Below, one piece after another: positions 1-11,697 of a stretch of 64,000 bases of DNA. The DNA is from Oncomelania hupensis (taxonomy: Eukaryota; Mollusca; Gastropoda; Littorinimorpha; Pomatiopsidae). The notes beneath the pieces are model-generated. The model made no database searches and was not told the DNA's origin. It worked only from the letters and a program-made list of their open reading frames with translations. A program made the position numbers and the translations under genes. How positions within the stretch are numbered: position 1 is the stretch's first letter; the number at the start of each line of letters is the position of its first letter. Location: contig CM072513.1 of assembly GCA_036898135.1 (NCBI GenBank), forward strand, positions 92,124,517 to 92,188,516, written 5' to 3'.

Positions 1-70
1 ACTGAGGTTACATTACATTACATGATTATTGCTTTAGGTCCAGCGGAATCAGGACCAACAGATTGAGGTA
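1..70 (+). repeat. Fragment of dispersed repeat R2
   Basis: The opening bases (attacattacatgattattgc, then tttaggtccagcgga) match the start of the repeat copy at 50703. Related copies are at 27790 and 62800. Only the first part is present, so this is a truncated copy or one cut by the window edge. Confidence 0.5.
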
Positions 71-992
71 CATACAATTTATAGGAATTGAGTCAAATAC
101 AATTACAACAGTATTTTTGTCATGCACAACACACCCACCCACACACAAAATAAATGACCACTTGGAAACACAATTTATTTCGTTGTAGTTTTAATACTTA
201 ACACAACAAAATCAGTTATACCAACATATATACAAAAGCTCTCCTCTTTTTCTTCTTACCTTAAAAAAATGAAAAGAAAAAAAAAGATCACAGCTGATGA
301 TGATGAAACTATTGTAAAGAACAGTATACAAGTTAACATCCATGGCAGAAATCTAGAAATATGTCAATACAAAAGCGATGTGACAAAACAGAAACAAAAC
401 AACATGAGTACACAGAACATAACTTCTGCAGGCATTACATTTTAATCTTTTTTTTTAAATCAGCAAAAAACTATCAGTTTTGCAATTAACAAACTCAACA
501 CAAAAAAAGAAAACAACTAATCATCATTAATGAGTTGGCGTAAGGAGAAAAGTCATTTTTTTTTTCTTTTTTTTTTTGTTGGCACAAACACCATGACTTT
601 GCTTTCAAACTGTAACATGAAGTTACACACACAACCACGGAAACAAAAAAGCTACACATTTTCAATAGGTATACTACACACATACGCCTTTGTATTCAAC
701 ACTCGTGTGTTAAACGCACAGTTTAGCAGACCACAACAAAAAGAGCGTCTTTTTACACTGTCGGTGACACATCATTACTATCAGTAGCAAAAGCAGTATC
801 ATTGTCACTCTTATACTTTAACGAACAATATACCCGTGTAAGTGTCAGGGTGCAGAAAAAGCAGCCCCAAATAGCTAACTGTTCTCTTTTAAAGTCAAAG
901 TCTAAGAATAATCCAAACTTGCAAGATACTACTATGCTGCATAAAAATAAATAAAATCCAGACCTTAAGACACTTTTGCCCCTATTCCTTCA
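71..992. other. AT-rich sequence, no feature seen
   Basis: This stretch has scattered A and T runs and a short CA-rich piece near 127-147. Open frames on either strand are short and low-complexity, with no splice-framed coding pattern. If caspase A ended as inferred, this lies beyond its 3' end. Confidence 0.4.
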
Positions 993-1257
993 GATGAGAG
1001 CATGACCTGAGGTCTAGTCTGTGCATGCCCGCGTCTCATCGTACGGACTTTAAAGATCCTGATGCTCATGTCCTAAACGGGGGAGTGGATTCACTAGGTC
1101 CCTTCTCCCCCACACCCGGTCGCCCAGGATTGTGCTCAGTTGTCTGGGCATCAAACAATGTGCCCAAAGACTGCAAGTTGGCGACTCATTCAGCTCGAGT
1201 TAGATCCTTTATAGGCCAGCGCCTTGAGCAGCTCTTGAGCTGGAAAAGTGCTAAATA
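993..1257 (-). repeat. SINE-like dispersed repeat R1 (copy a, reversed)
   Basis: Read on the minus strand this matches the copies at 26055, 33775 and 62343. It begins with the hairpin-like motif ccagctcaagagctgctcaa followed by ggcgctgg. It runs through a 'tttaaagtcc' block and ends in the 'ctagacctc..' block. Family name not recognised; the size (about 270-300 bp) and copy number suggest a SINE or a LINE 3' end. Confidence 0.65.
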
Positions 1258-2880
1258 GGACCAATTAAATAAATAATAAATACATGAAATAAATCTAGCT
1301 ATTCACTTTCATCGAGAAGCATAACAACTTGTGATCTTTAGTACAAAATAAAAGTATTTAAGAACCGAGAAAGAACTGTCACGCTAATTGATGTGCAGTT
1401 GCAAAAAGAAACAAGATTTTTTGTTTTAAAGAAGAAAAAAAAAGGAAATAATTATTCTTGAAGAAGATTGTCTGAGGTAAGATATGCTGTAACTTAATGA
1501 CAATAATGATATTAGAAGAAAAGGGTCAAAAACAACGAGCAATACCTAAACACCCATGGCAAATATACATTAATGAATATGCTGTGTCCAGAATGTTCAC
1601 TGTTGTAATACGCAAGGTTCGTCACGCTCAAGCTGCTGTGGGAAAAGGGAGAAAATAAAGATAGTGGGGCACACAGAAAGTGCAAACAAAACTTATTATG
1701 TTTGGGCCCTATGAACATCATTTTGATATGTGTCACATTTGTAATATTCCATGAGCCTATTCTTTCATACCAAATTAATTAGGTTCTGAACAAGAAAATT
1801 ACAATAGCTTCAACAAACCATTAACAAGATAAGGTTCCAGTTCACCAACACTGAAGGTAAAAAGGTAGCATGATCTTCCTCCCTGATTTAAAAAAAAAAG
1901 AAAATAAAAAGAAAGAAAGTTAAATATTTACTTTTGTAGCAACGTAGCACCTTGGTTTTATCTTGAAAAAGCCAACAGGAAAGCATGGAATGAGGAGCCA
2001 CTATCTGAACAATCTTCAAGCAAAAAACTATCCAAACTGGCTCCGTCAATTTTGAGAAAAAGTACATGTCTTTATAATATAATTGCCGTCATCCACCTTG
2101 ACCTTTGACAAAGAACAAAGGATGAATGACAAAAAAGGTTAAGTGGTAGTTAAAGTACCTAAATAGTTGTGTTTTTTTAAAATCAAAATCGGTTTAGTCA
2201 TTCTTGAGATAAGGCAAACCATATGTTTTGAACCAATAAAATGAAATTCAGAGCAACAGACCGACAAACCGATTGCCACGGAATTATTTGTTGAAGTACG
2301 CGTGTACCAAAAATCATTAAAACTGGGTTTGTAAATTCACCCATTTTTGAGATCAAGAGCAAAATGTGTTTTGGAAAAATTGCAACTAGCGATCTTGACC
2401 TTTGTACAAGGACTACTAAAAAATTCATTTAGTAGTCCTTGCCTTTGTAGTAGAGCCAATATGGTGGAACAGGAAGCTGGGCCACTAATCCAGGTAATGT
2501 TCCTAGGAAGCTTGGTTAAAATCCATTCAATGACTCTTGGGACGGACTGAAAGACAAAAAGATAAACAAAAAGACAAACTGACCAACAGACACGACCAAT
2601 CGACAGACAGACCGACATTTGGCTCATTCGGATGTACCTCAACTATTTCAAAGTATTTGCAGATATTATCTGGAAATTCAAAACCCAACAGCTAGGGCAT
2701 TACTAAACAGATTCACATTGCTGCATAAACCTGAGCAATCTGCTGCGTTTGTTTCTTTGGGTTTTCTCACAGTGGACGAGTGGAGGTCTTTTTTTTTTTT
2801 TTTAAATGTTGTGTTTTCTTTGTGCATCAATGGAAAACATCTTTTCAGAGCAAATGCATGCATTTGGACAAATAATATCT
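1258..2880. other. Non-coding sequence, no clear feature
   Basis: No convincing gene was found. From about 2085 to 2640 there are repeat-like phrases ('ccttgacctttg', 'cagacagaccgaca') typical of degenerate dispersed repeats, including two short matching stretches near 2400 and 2440. Open frames are short and lack splice-site support. Confidence 0.35.
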
Positions 2881-3305
2881 TATATCGGGACTCTTCGTTA
2901 TGGGAATGGACTTTCAAGATGATGATGGACACATGTAGCTGGTCTCTGCGTTATGGAAATGGACTTTCAAGATGATGATGGACACATGTAGCTGGTCTCT
3001 GCGTTATGGAAATGGACTTTCAAGATGATGATGGACACATGTAGCTGGGTCTCTGCGTTATGGAAATGGACTTTCAAGATGATGATGGACACATGTAGCT
3101 GGTCTCTGCGTTATGGAAATGGACTTTCAAGATGATGATGGACACATGTAGCTGGTCTCTGCGTTATGGGAATGCACTTTCAAGATAATGACAGACACAT
3201 GTAGCGGGTCTCTGCGTTATGGGAATGCACTTTCAAGGGAATGACGGACACATGTATCTGGTCTCTGTGTTATGGAAATGGACTTTCAAGATGATGACGG
3301 ACACA
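2881..3305 (+). repeat. 53-bp minisatellite, about 8 copies
   Basis: The unit, about 53 bp, is built around 'gcgttatggaaatgg', 'actttcaagatgatgatgg' and 'acacatgtagctggtctct'. The first five copies are nearly identical; the last three are diverged ('gggaatgcac', 'aagataatgacag'). The unit is not a multiple of three, so it is unlikely to be coding. It lies 260 bp from the left end of the Kolobok element. Confidence 0.9.
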
Positions 3306-3565
3306 CTTTTTTCACTTATTCCAGCATTTCACATTTTCAGCAGAATAAAAAGGTGGCACAGGGAAACAGTTTAATAATGCCAAGAATTCCTCATTGTAGC
3401 TCTGGCTTGGTGTGAGAGAAATCTCTTGCTCATACTCAAGGTGTCAAGTCCTGGAAGGATCTAGCTCAACATGAGAAGCAATGTTACCTGCCAACTGCTG
3501 CATAAGGATTTTAATTATCATCGTCCTTTTTTTGAACTGGCAAAAAATTAATTCACCCTTTCACC
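3306..3565 (-). other. Presumed displaced 3' end of caspase A
   Basis: Read on the minus strand, the bases next to the transposon TTAA give AGG TGA. These would have completed the last caspase A exon (14574-14627) before insertion: one Arg codon and then a stop. The rest would be ancestral 3' UTR, now cut off from the gene by 11 kb of transposon. No polyadenylation signal was firmly identified. Confidence 0.45.
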
Positions 3566-3588
3566 TTAAAGTGCTATCACAACAAAAA
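3566..3588 (+). repeat. Kolobok left TIR with TTAA duplication
   Basis: 23 bp, TTAAAGTGCTATCAC then AACAAAAA, a perfect inverted match to 14551-14573. The first four bases are the target duplication. Confidence 0.95.
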
Positions 3589-3699
3589 TCGATAACTTGT
3601 CTAAACGAACAGTATAATTAGTAAACCTTAATGGAATAGTTAAAAAAATTATACTCGAAATATATAATTTTATATTTTGACAAAATTAGTAAAGTCCGA

Positions 3700-3775
3700 A
3701 TATTTAGCTTTTAAAAAGCACCTCCTCTCGCGCAAGAGCTCGTGACGTCACCGACTGAACACATGCAAAATATGG
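3700..3775 (+). promoter_or_regulatory. Transposase promoter region with CRE-like site
   Basis: A GC-richer patch directly before the start codon contains TGACGTCA at 3743-3750, the consensus cAMP-response-element palindrome. The sequence from there to ATGGC resembles, in mirror image, the region before the start of the second gene (around 14350-14375). The role as a promoter is inferred from position only. Confidence 0.45.
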
Positions 3776-5545
3776 CGTCGAACAGTGAAGTAGAAAATGC
3801 TCAGGCTCAAGTTTCATCTAAAAAACGAAGCGTTGGCAGATACTGTGCAGTCGCAGGCTGTAGTAATAGACATGGCACTGGCCACACACTTCATAAATGG
3901 CCATCCGACGAAAAAACAGGTCGTATGTGGACCAAATTTGTGTCTACATACCGCGCTGACTTTGGTCCAAGTTTCGGCACACCAAACAAGTATTCAGCTG
4001 TATGCAGTCTTCACTTTGAAAAGTCCTGTTATCCTGACAGCATAGGCTTGAAGGAAAGTTTTGGAATTAAAACACCAAAAATATTACTTCCTGGCTCAGT
4101 TCCGACCATTCAAAAGCCATTAACTTTGCATTGTGTCACAAGGACATCAACGCCAACAACAATCACAATGACACAAACAACATCGTCATCATCATGCTCA
4201 TTGATTAGGCCTATTGCCTTGACATCAACTAGTACTTGTCTACGAGCACCTGTGTCTTCAGTTGATGTAATGCCCTCCAAAATAAAAGTCAGAGGAGCTT
4301 TTCAAAAAAGAGAAAGACAAAGGGTGAGTTTTTTTTGTTTTGTTTTTTTCGATCAATTATTTATTTTTTAAATCAGAACATCAGTAAGCCTAAATTGAAA
4401 ATATGATGTTAACTTTTTACATTGTATTGTTATTTGTAAACTTATTTTTTACATTGTGTTTATAAAATTAAAATTGGTTGGTAATTATCTGTCTTAGGAC
4501 TAGGTTTTAGTACAGTTTTATTTCAATAGCTTGCACAAAATAATACTTGCACTTATTACATAACAACAGTTTTAATATGTATGTTCCACGCTTTTTTGGA
4601 GTCTGGGCAATTCTAGAATTGGCCTGCGCAACATTGGTTAGGGTTAGGGTTGCGAAAAGGTTTAGGGTTAGGTCCTAACCCTAACAATAACAATAACCCT
4701 AACCCTAGCGGGCCAATGCTGGAATTTAAACAAACGGACAGCCCCTTCTATAATTTCAAAAAAGCGCAGATTCCAAAAAAGCGCGGAACATGTACATTTT
4801 ACCTGTTAAAATAAAAAGTAAAGTCTTATATGTGTTCTGCGCTTCTTTAGAATTTTCTTTATTGTAAAATTTTCTAAGAATGGCTGTGTGTTTCTAGAAT
4901 TGTTCCGTTCGCTTTTTTTGAATTTGCCCAATACTACTAAAGTTTTGTGTTTAATTTTAGATTTTTTTTAAAAATTCTTCAGATGTTCACTTGTTGAAGC
5001 AAATTAATTGAATTGAATAGAATTCTGAAAATTTGGCAGGCCAATTCTAGAATTAAGCAAATTCCAAAAGAGCGCAGAACATACACATGCACACACAAAC
5101 ACATATATATGTATAAGTTCTGAATGAAAAAAACACATGTATAAGTTCTGAATGAAAAGTTAAACCTAAGGCATGGTGATATTATGCTAGTTTACAGAGG
5201 CCAGCATGATTTAGAAATAAGTTTTAACTCACAAGCCAACCTTTTCTATACTTTACATGCAGTTTTGCAGTTATGTCTTATGATTCTCTTTCTCCCCCAG
5301 ATACTTGCAGAAGTCTTGTGTGCAGAAAATGTGTCTTTACCAACCCAACCTTCTAATTCTAAGCTAGACAGGATTGAAGTTGCCCAAGAGACACAGGCTG
5401 ATTTTACCACTGAAGGGGTTCAAACACTACAGACAGTGCATACAAGTTGTCAGACTGTGATCACCCCCTTTTTTCAGGCAGGCCATTTTCTTATAATTCT
5501 ATTTATCTATCAATCTATCTCTATAGTATATATTAATATATATAT

Positions 5546-5606
<61 letters not shown>

Positions 5607-8600
5607 CTCTCTCTCTCTCTCTCATGTTTATATATGTATAGACATCTGTAGTGTATTGTTCCACTGATGGCAAAAATAGCTCTACTTTGTATACATGTAG
5701 TTTTAAATTCACTCGGGAACCTATAATAATAAGATCATCATAAAGATTTATTAAGGTAGTAAAAGTAGTAGCAGACAAATGTTTTATTTCTGACACACTG
5801 TGACAATATTCAGAATTTATTCTTTTTCATATCACAGCCACGAGGAGCTGAAAATAATTGTCGTGCAAAGGTACGCAGCAAGTATACTCAAATTCAGCCA
5901 CGTTTGAGTACAAAGGGTAAGTGGTTATTTTCCACTTGGCTTATAAAGTTACCTGTAGCACTAGATTGTTGAAAGTTTTTTTTTTTTTTTTAAATAATTT
6001 TAAAACATTACAATAAATATTAAATTTTAGTTATAAAGTATAGGTAAATAAACCCCAGTGCGAGAATGTGTTATTTATGGACTTCTATGGGGTGGCTTGT
6101 AGCGTTTTGGATTCACATTGGTTTCCAATGCCGAGGGTCATGGGTTCGATTCCCGCACGGGGCAATAATTTTTTACCAGATTATGAAACTTTTCGGGTCA
6201 CCGAGGGTTCTCTCCGGGTACTCCGGCTTCCTCCCTCCCTTCAAAATAATGTCAGATGCATCCAACTTAATTTTAAATTTTAAAAATCTATTTTCCTATC
6301 AGTTTCCTAATAGCGATCTCCCTGCCTTTAAACCATGTGTATGTTTTGTATTTTGTTGTCCTTGTTGTGTGTCTGTAATCTGTTTGTTGCATGTGAGCGT
6401 GTATGTTGGTACAGATTGCCACGCTTTGACGTTGTTATTAGAAAAGTGCGTATTAGCATCCGGTATAAATTATTATTATTAGTAGTAGTAGTAGTAGTAG
6501 TATTTTGTTTATAAACAATAGAATTCCATATTTCATGTAAACAGCTGTGGATTGCAAGATTGTGCCTTCTGTCATAAACCAATCAACACAATGGGATGAA
6601 AATGATCTTGCACTTTGTGATCAACCAAAACCTGAGAATGGGTTTAATGATGAGGATAAAGATGAAGATGAAGATATGAACTTCACGGGTCAAGCAGACA
6701 GTGACTACACACCTTCATGTACAGAAACTGAAACTGATGCCGACACAAACAGGTGACCACTTATATCTCATTAAACTAAATTAAATGTATTAAAATTAAC
6801 GGACAAAAAACTCAGGATTAGTATTGTAAGTCATAAGAGAATAAGTAGCATAATAAGACAAAACTGTAGCAGTATATAGGAAGAAGGTGTATCTGTTCCT
6901 TGATTATTATATATAAATAATTGAGCTCCAGTAATTTTAAATGGTACGATGAAAATATATTTTGGGTACATATGGAACTTCTATGCATAATTATTTATGT
7001 AAAGAAATGACAATTTAAAATTGTGGCCTTGCGAGGTAAAGAATGAGAAATTCCCATAGCCGCAGTCTCAAGCAGGCTTGACGATTGAGAGTGTGTTGTG
7101 AAAGGCTTGTGTGATAATTGCGTATGTGTCTGCCTGTTCATTCACATCGGTGCATGTGTATGTTGTCTACCAGTATGTTATTAAAACAATGCTTTGGGCG
7201 CTGGAACGCGCTATATAAATATTGTATTGATTAATTCATTCATAATCATAAAGATACTTTTAAACAATCTTTTTACATGTTTCAGCCCAATTAAACTATG
7301 TAAGAGGAGCAGTGAGTCCAGTATGCGCAAATTCATTGTATTTGAGAGTAATCTACTACAGTTGTTTGACAGCTGTCATAAGTGCCACAAACCAGCATTC
7401 CGAAAAATATCCTATGTTGATGGAACAATGGTTCAGATTAAGCAGGATTGTGGCCATTGTCATCAATCTTTCACATGGAATAGCCAGCCATTCATTAGAA
7501 ATATACCTGCAGGGAACCTACTCTTATCAGCTGGCATTTTATTTTCAGGTAAATACTTTTTTCTCTTCTACTAGTTCTAGTATACAATTTTATTTATTTA
7601 TTCATATTCATTTACAGTTTCTTTTTATTTATTTTTTTTTTTTTTTACTTATTTGATGTGAGAGAATCTGTATTGTAACTAGTATTGTTGTTTTCTTGAA
7701 AGTATCTGATATTTTCTTGTTATAATTTTTTTCTACAAATTCAAGACACTTTGTAGTTACACTTGTGTTTACAATTTATTTTTCTTCCACTGTACTATTG
7801 TATTACTAAGAGGACTATAACATGTATTTATGTTATTAATATCTTATTAAAGCATCTTTTGCTGTAGCCTTGTTTTCTTGTTATTTTTCAGGATCTGTTC
7901 CATGCAAAGCATTGCGGTGCTTGCAACATATGGGGCTGTGCACAATATCAGTAAATACTTTTATAAACCATCAGTCTGCATTTTTACAACCTGCTGTGCA
8001 TGATGTTTGGCAACGTTGGTTAGTCACCTACGTAGATAACGCCAGACAGTCTGAGTCACCTCTACTCTTGGGAGGAGATGGGAGATCGGATTCACCAGGC
8101 CACTGTGCTAAATTTGGTACATATACATTAATGGACCTACAGAAAGCACAAATCTGCAATATTCAGTTGGTACAGGTAAATATTATTATAACATAATTAT
8201 ATTTAGAATATTAGCAGCACTAACAATATAAATGTTCAGATAATGTGTTTAATGTATTTAATTTTAAATATATATTTTTAATTCTATGTATGTTTTGTTC
8301 AACACATTCAACCTGCTTCATATTTTAACTTATTTCCAGAGCAATGAAGCTGGTAACAGCAGCCGGATGGAGAAGATGGGTCTTGAACGTGCCGTTCAGT
8401 TCCTGACTGAAGCAGGCCTAAAAATAGGGGAGCTGGTTACCGACCGTCACCCACAGATTGTAAAATACATGAAGGAAATGAAGGAGACAACTCATTCCAT
8501 TGATATCTGGCATGTTGCTAAAGGTTAAAATTAGTTTTTATATTTAACTTACTTATGTTCAAGTTAAAAGAAAAAAAAATACTGTTATGATAAATAGATC

Positions 8601-10860
8601 CTACTCAAGATCCAAATGTTGTCGTAAAGCACTGAAAATTGTACTAAGCACCTAGTTAGGAGGACATTGAATATTATTATATAATTTCACACCATTTATT
8701 AACTAAAATATTTTTCCACAGGCCTACAAAAAAAAATGTCAAAACTAGCAAACGAAAAAGAATGCAGGCAACTGTCAGAATGGATCAAGTCTATTCTTAA
8801 TCATCTTTATTGGGTTGCGGCATCTACCCCTGAAGCCGATGCACAACTGATGGTTCAGAAGTGGACTTCCTTGGGCAACCACATCCACAACAAACACACA
8901 CACGAAGGACAGCTATCCTTCCCAGTTTGTGTACATCCTGCACTTGAGGGTGAACGGAAACAAAAATGGCTAAAAGAAGGTAAATCTAAAACATTAGAGC
9001 TTGGCAGCTGGGATGGTGTGCATGATGGTGTCATATCTAACCCTCAGAACATAGTCCTGTGGCAATTAATGCACTCTTGAATAGATTTTGATTCAGAAGT
9101 ACTGGGTATATTGTGATTATTATTTTTATTTATTGTGGTCTATTTCTTAGCCGGGTTGCACCTTTGTTAAAGATTCTGGACCTCAGCACCTGGTTTGTAT
9201 GGGAATCAGCCATACCGCCACTATGCATGCTGCCCTAAGGAGATTGTTTATTTTTGCTTAACGTGCACAGAGACCCTCAGCCTATTAGGGTCGAAGACGG
9301 GGTTAACCATCCCAGGAATTAAGGGACAGGGAATCTAATTAATTAATTAATTAATCGTCGAACCATCCCAAAAATGGAAATATTAAGATGGATGAGGAAA
9401 TAAGGCCACTTTGTTTTCCGCTGCTGGGTTCGAACCCTGGCACACATGCTTGCCAGTCCGATGCGCAACCAACTGCGCCAGCCAGGTGTTGAGAGTTAGG
9501 AGAGAATATACATAAGGTGTGTACGAATAAAGAGGTTTTGCATTTGCTCATTTTGCAACACAACTAACAAAAACAACTTTAAACCTTTATTTTTACAGGC
9601 AGCAAGGTGTCCACAAAACTGCTGGAAATTATTCATTCAAGACAGTTAATCAAAGATGTTGGTATGCTGGCTACTGGCCCACAGACAGCTTCGGTTGAAG
9701 CTTTCCATTCAGTGATCAACCACTTTGCGCCCAAAATGGTGGGCTTTTCCTACGAAGGAATCCGTTGCAGGTATTAAGGATGATTGAGTCATACTTGCAT
9801 TGCTAATAGTATGACCTTTTTTTTAACTACTTCTAATATAAACTGTCATCTAGTTGTCACTGTTGGCATGTTATAAATAATTTTATTCACACAGAAGGAT
9901 GTTTCATTTAAGATAGATTTTGTTGTTCTTAAAACAATTTTAACATTTTTTTTAATTAGCAATGTAGGATCAGTATGCTTGCCACAAGAAAATTATGCTG
10001 GGCGAGTAGGCTACATTACATTTTTTTCCTAGCCAGCAGGGTTAATATAAAAAAATCTGCCATGACATTGGTGGTCTTTAGAATTTTGATTTTAAATGAG
10101 CTCTCTACTGCTGTTTGCATTATTTGATTTTTTTATTTTAGTTACAGCTATAATTATGTAGTACAGCCCTTCTACCAAAGATCAGGGCTACTATTTTTTT
10201 TTGAGGGGGGAGGGAGTGGTGGCAAGTAAAAATAGCTCTGTGGGTGAGTAGATTTTAAACAGATTGAGCAACCATGTACCCAGTTCTGATTTGATTTTTT
10301 ATGTTTTTACTGTGCTGTATTGTATGTATAAACAAGTGATATTTACATACATGTACTTGTTTCAGAACCCTCCTGGCAGCATTACATTTTAATGAGAATA
10401 ACAACAGGAAGCAAGCTGTAAGCCAGGATGGATGCCCACGCTACAATGTATCATTCAAAAAGCCAAAGGGTGACTTCATTCTGAGAGAAGCCAAAGAAGA
10501 ACTGACTTACAGTTAGTTATTTTGTATATTTTAATTTTATTTAAGGATCTATTATAGGCTACCATTGTGCAAAGATTTCTAATTGACTCTTACTTGTGCA
10601 GGTATATAATATTTGCGACTTAAAACATGTGAAGTGCATGCTAATATTTTTCTTAAGCCTTTTGTGGTCTTATTTGTGCAGATTATGTTGAAGTTCTGAT
10701 GGCGAACGTGATAGAAAAGGCGTCATGTGCTACACTGTCACAAATGAAACGACGTGTCCAGGAGAGACCTCGTCTACCTCCTCTGTGTTCAGCAGTTAAA
10801 AAGCCTAGCAAGGAAGTTTTGCAAAACAATAGGAGCAGATATTCAAAGAAATTATTTTAG
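3763..10860 (+). CDS. THAP-domain Kolobok transposase (11 exons, 836 aa)
   Basis: Exons: 3763-4323, 5301-5477, 5838-5916, 6545-6752, 7286-7548, 7892-8175, 8340-8523, 8722-8979, 9599-9770, 10366-10511, 10682-10860. Every junction keeps frame; ten introns are AG-ended, nine with GT donors. The donor after 5477 is GC. An alternative ATG at 3772 has the better start context. Exon 1 encodes a THAP zinc finger (CAVAGC, WP, CSLHF), a C2CH DNA-binding fold. An acidic, low-complexity linker follows, then CHKCH and CGHCH cysteine/histidine pairs. The catalytic core follows: D in GGDGRSDSPG (exon 6), D in VTDRHP and D(2)H in DIWHVAKG (exon 7), and E in SVEAFHS (exon 9). These fit the DDE-plus-D(2)H pattern of Kolobok. 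No stop or frameshift was found. It should excise and insert the element at TTAA; activity is inferred. Confidence 0.9.
4578..4795. repeat. Foldback repeat with telomere-like core
   Basis: Inverted arms (left 'gttccacgcttttttgga', right 'ccaaaaaagcgcggaac') enclose two telomere-like blocks: ggttagggttaggg on the left and ccctaaccctag on the right. The two blocks are themselves inverted, so the whole unit can fold into one long hairpin. It lies in intron 1 of the transposase gene. The arms suggest a MITE-like foldback element. Confidence 0.65.
4830..5085. repeat. Second foldback unit of the same family
   Basis: 'gtgttctgcgcttctttag' near 4833 is mirrored by 'ccaaaagagcgcagaacat' near 5067, and the interior has repeated 'ttctagaatt' words. 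The arms match the family of the unit at 4578-4795 but there is no telomere-like core. It also lies in intron 1 of the transposase gene. Confidence 0.5.
5550..5622 (+). repeat. (CT)n microsatellite
   Basis: An almost pure CT run, broken once by 'gag', preceded by TA repeats. It lies in intron 2 of the Kolobok transposase gene, just downstream of the unusual GC donor. Confidence 0.95.
6085..6510 (+). repeat. tRNA-derived SINE-like repeat in transposase intron 3
   Basis: A tRNA-like head is visible, with an A-box-like 'tggcttgtagcgttttgg' and a near-perfect B box 'ggttcgattccc'. A body with 'tctccgggtactccgg' follows, then an AT-rich tail ending in ATT/AGT trinucleotides. RNA polymerase III box spacing supports a SINE; the family is not named. 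Confidence 0.6.
7060..7245 (+). repeat. SINE/LINE 3'-tail-like fragment
   Basis: The end 'gctttgggcgctggaacgcg' followed by 'ctatataaatattgtattg' is the kind of 3' tail shared by many invertebrate SINEs and LINEs. It lies in intron 4 of the transposase gene. The 5' limit is uncertain. Confidence 0.4.
9170..9500 (-). repeat. tRNA-derived SINE-like repeat, minus strand
   Basis: Read on the minus strand there is an A-box-like 'tggcgcagttggttgcgc' followed at normal spacing by a B box 'gggttcgaaccc'. The anticodon arm does not pair well, so this is not called as a functional tRNA. It lies in intron 8 of the transposase gene. Confidence 0.55.
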
Positions 10861-11272
10861 TGTTAACGGATAAATGTTGAAACTTTAATTTATGCGTTTA
10901 CAGCTAAATCAACAATATCATTAATCAGTCCCAGATAGCATTTGTGTTTCAGAATTTTTTCCCTCCTTTTATAAGATGTCCCACAGATATATGAGTGGTA
11001 TTATGATGTGAACTGGTTGTCTCGGGAACGAAGGTTTGTGTATAATTTTCACAGGTACACACTGGTATCCTCCCTCCCTGCCTTATATTGAATTTTTTTT
11101 ATAGTATTAAATTTATTATTTATAAACTTTTCATTGATTTTCTAGTGTGTGTAAACTTGATTTTTTCTGACAAGTGCATGAATAAGCATATAGATAATGT
11201 TGCCTCTGTTTAGGTTAAATGCATATTACCATAATCTTCTTGCTTTTGCCTGTTCAAAGTTGTACTTAGCTT

Positions 11273-11286
11273 AGACAGAGAGAGAC

Positions 11287-11357
<71 letters not shown>
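11273..11357 (+). repeat. (GA)n microsatellite between the two Kolobok genes
   Basis: A long pure GA tract lies between the 3' ends of the convergent transposase and ballast-domain genes. Same motif class as tracts at 29089, 30013 and 33028. Confidence 0.95.
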
Positions 11358-11358
<1 letters not shown>

Positions 11359-11619
11359 GGTTTGGGGTAAGTTTAAACAGTATACGACTTTTTTTATATA
11401 TAATAAAGAGGCGTAATTTTGTCTCTGCTTCTTGATGGTTTCTTTTTTTTTTTTCAAACACTTTATAAAATAAAAGTTTGTAAACATTATTGCCTCTTCT
11501 GAGTTATTTGCATTTTAAAATTATTATTTAAACGTTAGTTTACAAGTAAAAGACTAATTGTTAGTATAAAGTAAACACAATGAAATGGCACTCAATTCCA
11601 ACTTGATACAGACTTTAAC

Positions 11620-11625
11620 TTTATT
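11620..11625 (-). terminator. Polyadenylation signal AATAAA of ballast-domain gene
   Basis: On the minus strand AATAAA occurs 72 bp after the stop codon at 11698-11700. Position and sequence fit a canonical poly(A) signal. Confidence 0.5.
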
Positions 11626-11697
11626 TAAGCTGTCATTTTTGGATCAAGGGGAGGGGGGCTCAAAATTATATTTTGGTGGAAGTAGCATTTCTGCTCT

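Noticed and set aside
2347..2642. Overlapping frames of 67-101 codons on both strands
   Set aside because: Composition and repeated words point to degenerate repeat DNA rather than a gene.
9405..9500. Possible tRNA gene on the minus strand
   Set aside because: A and B boxes are good but the anticodon stem does not pair; called as a SINE head instead.
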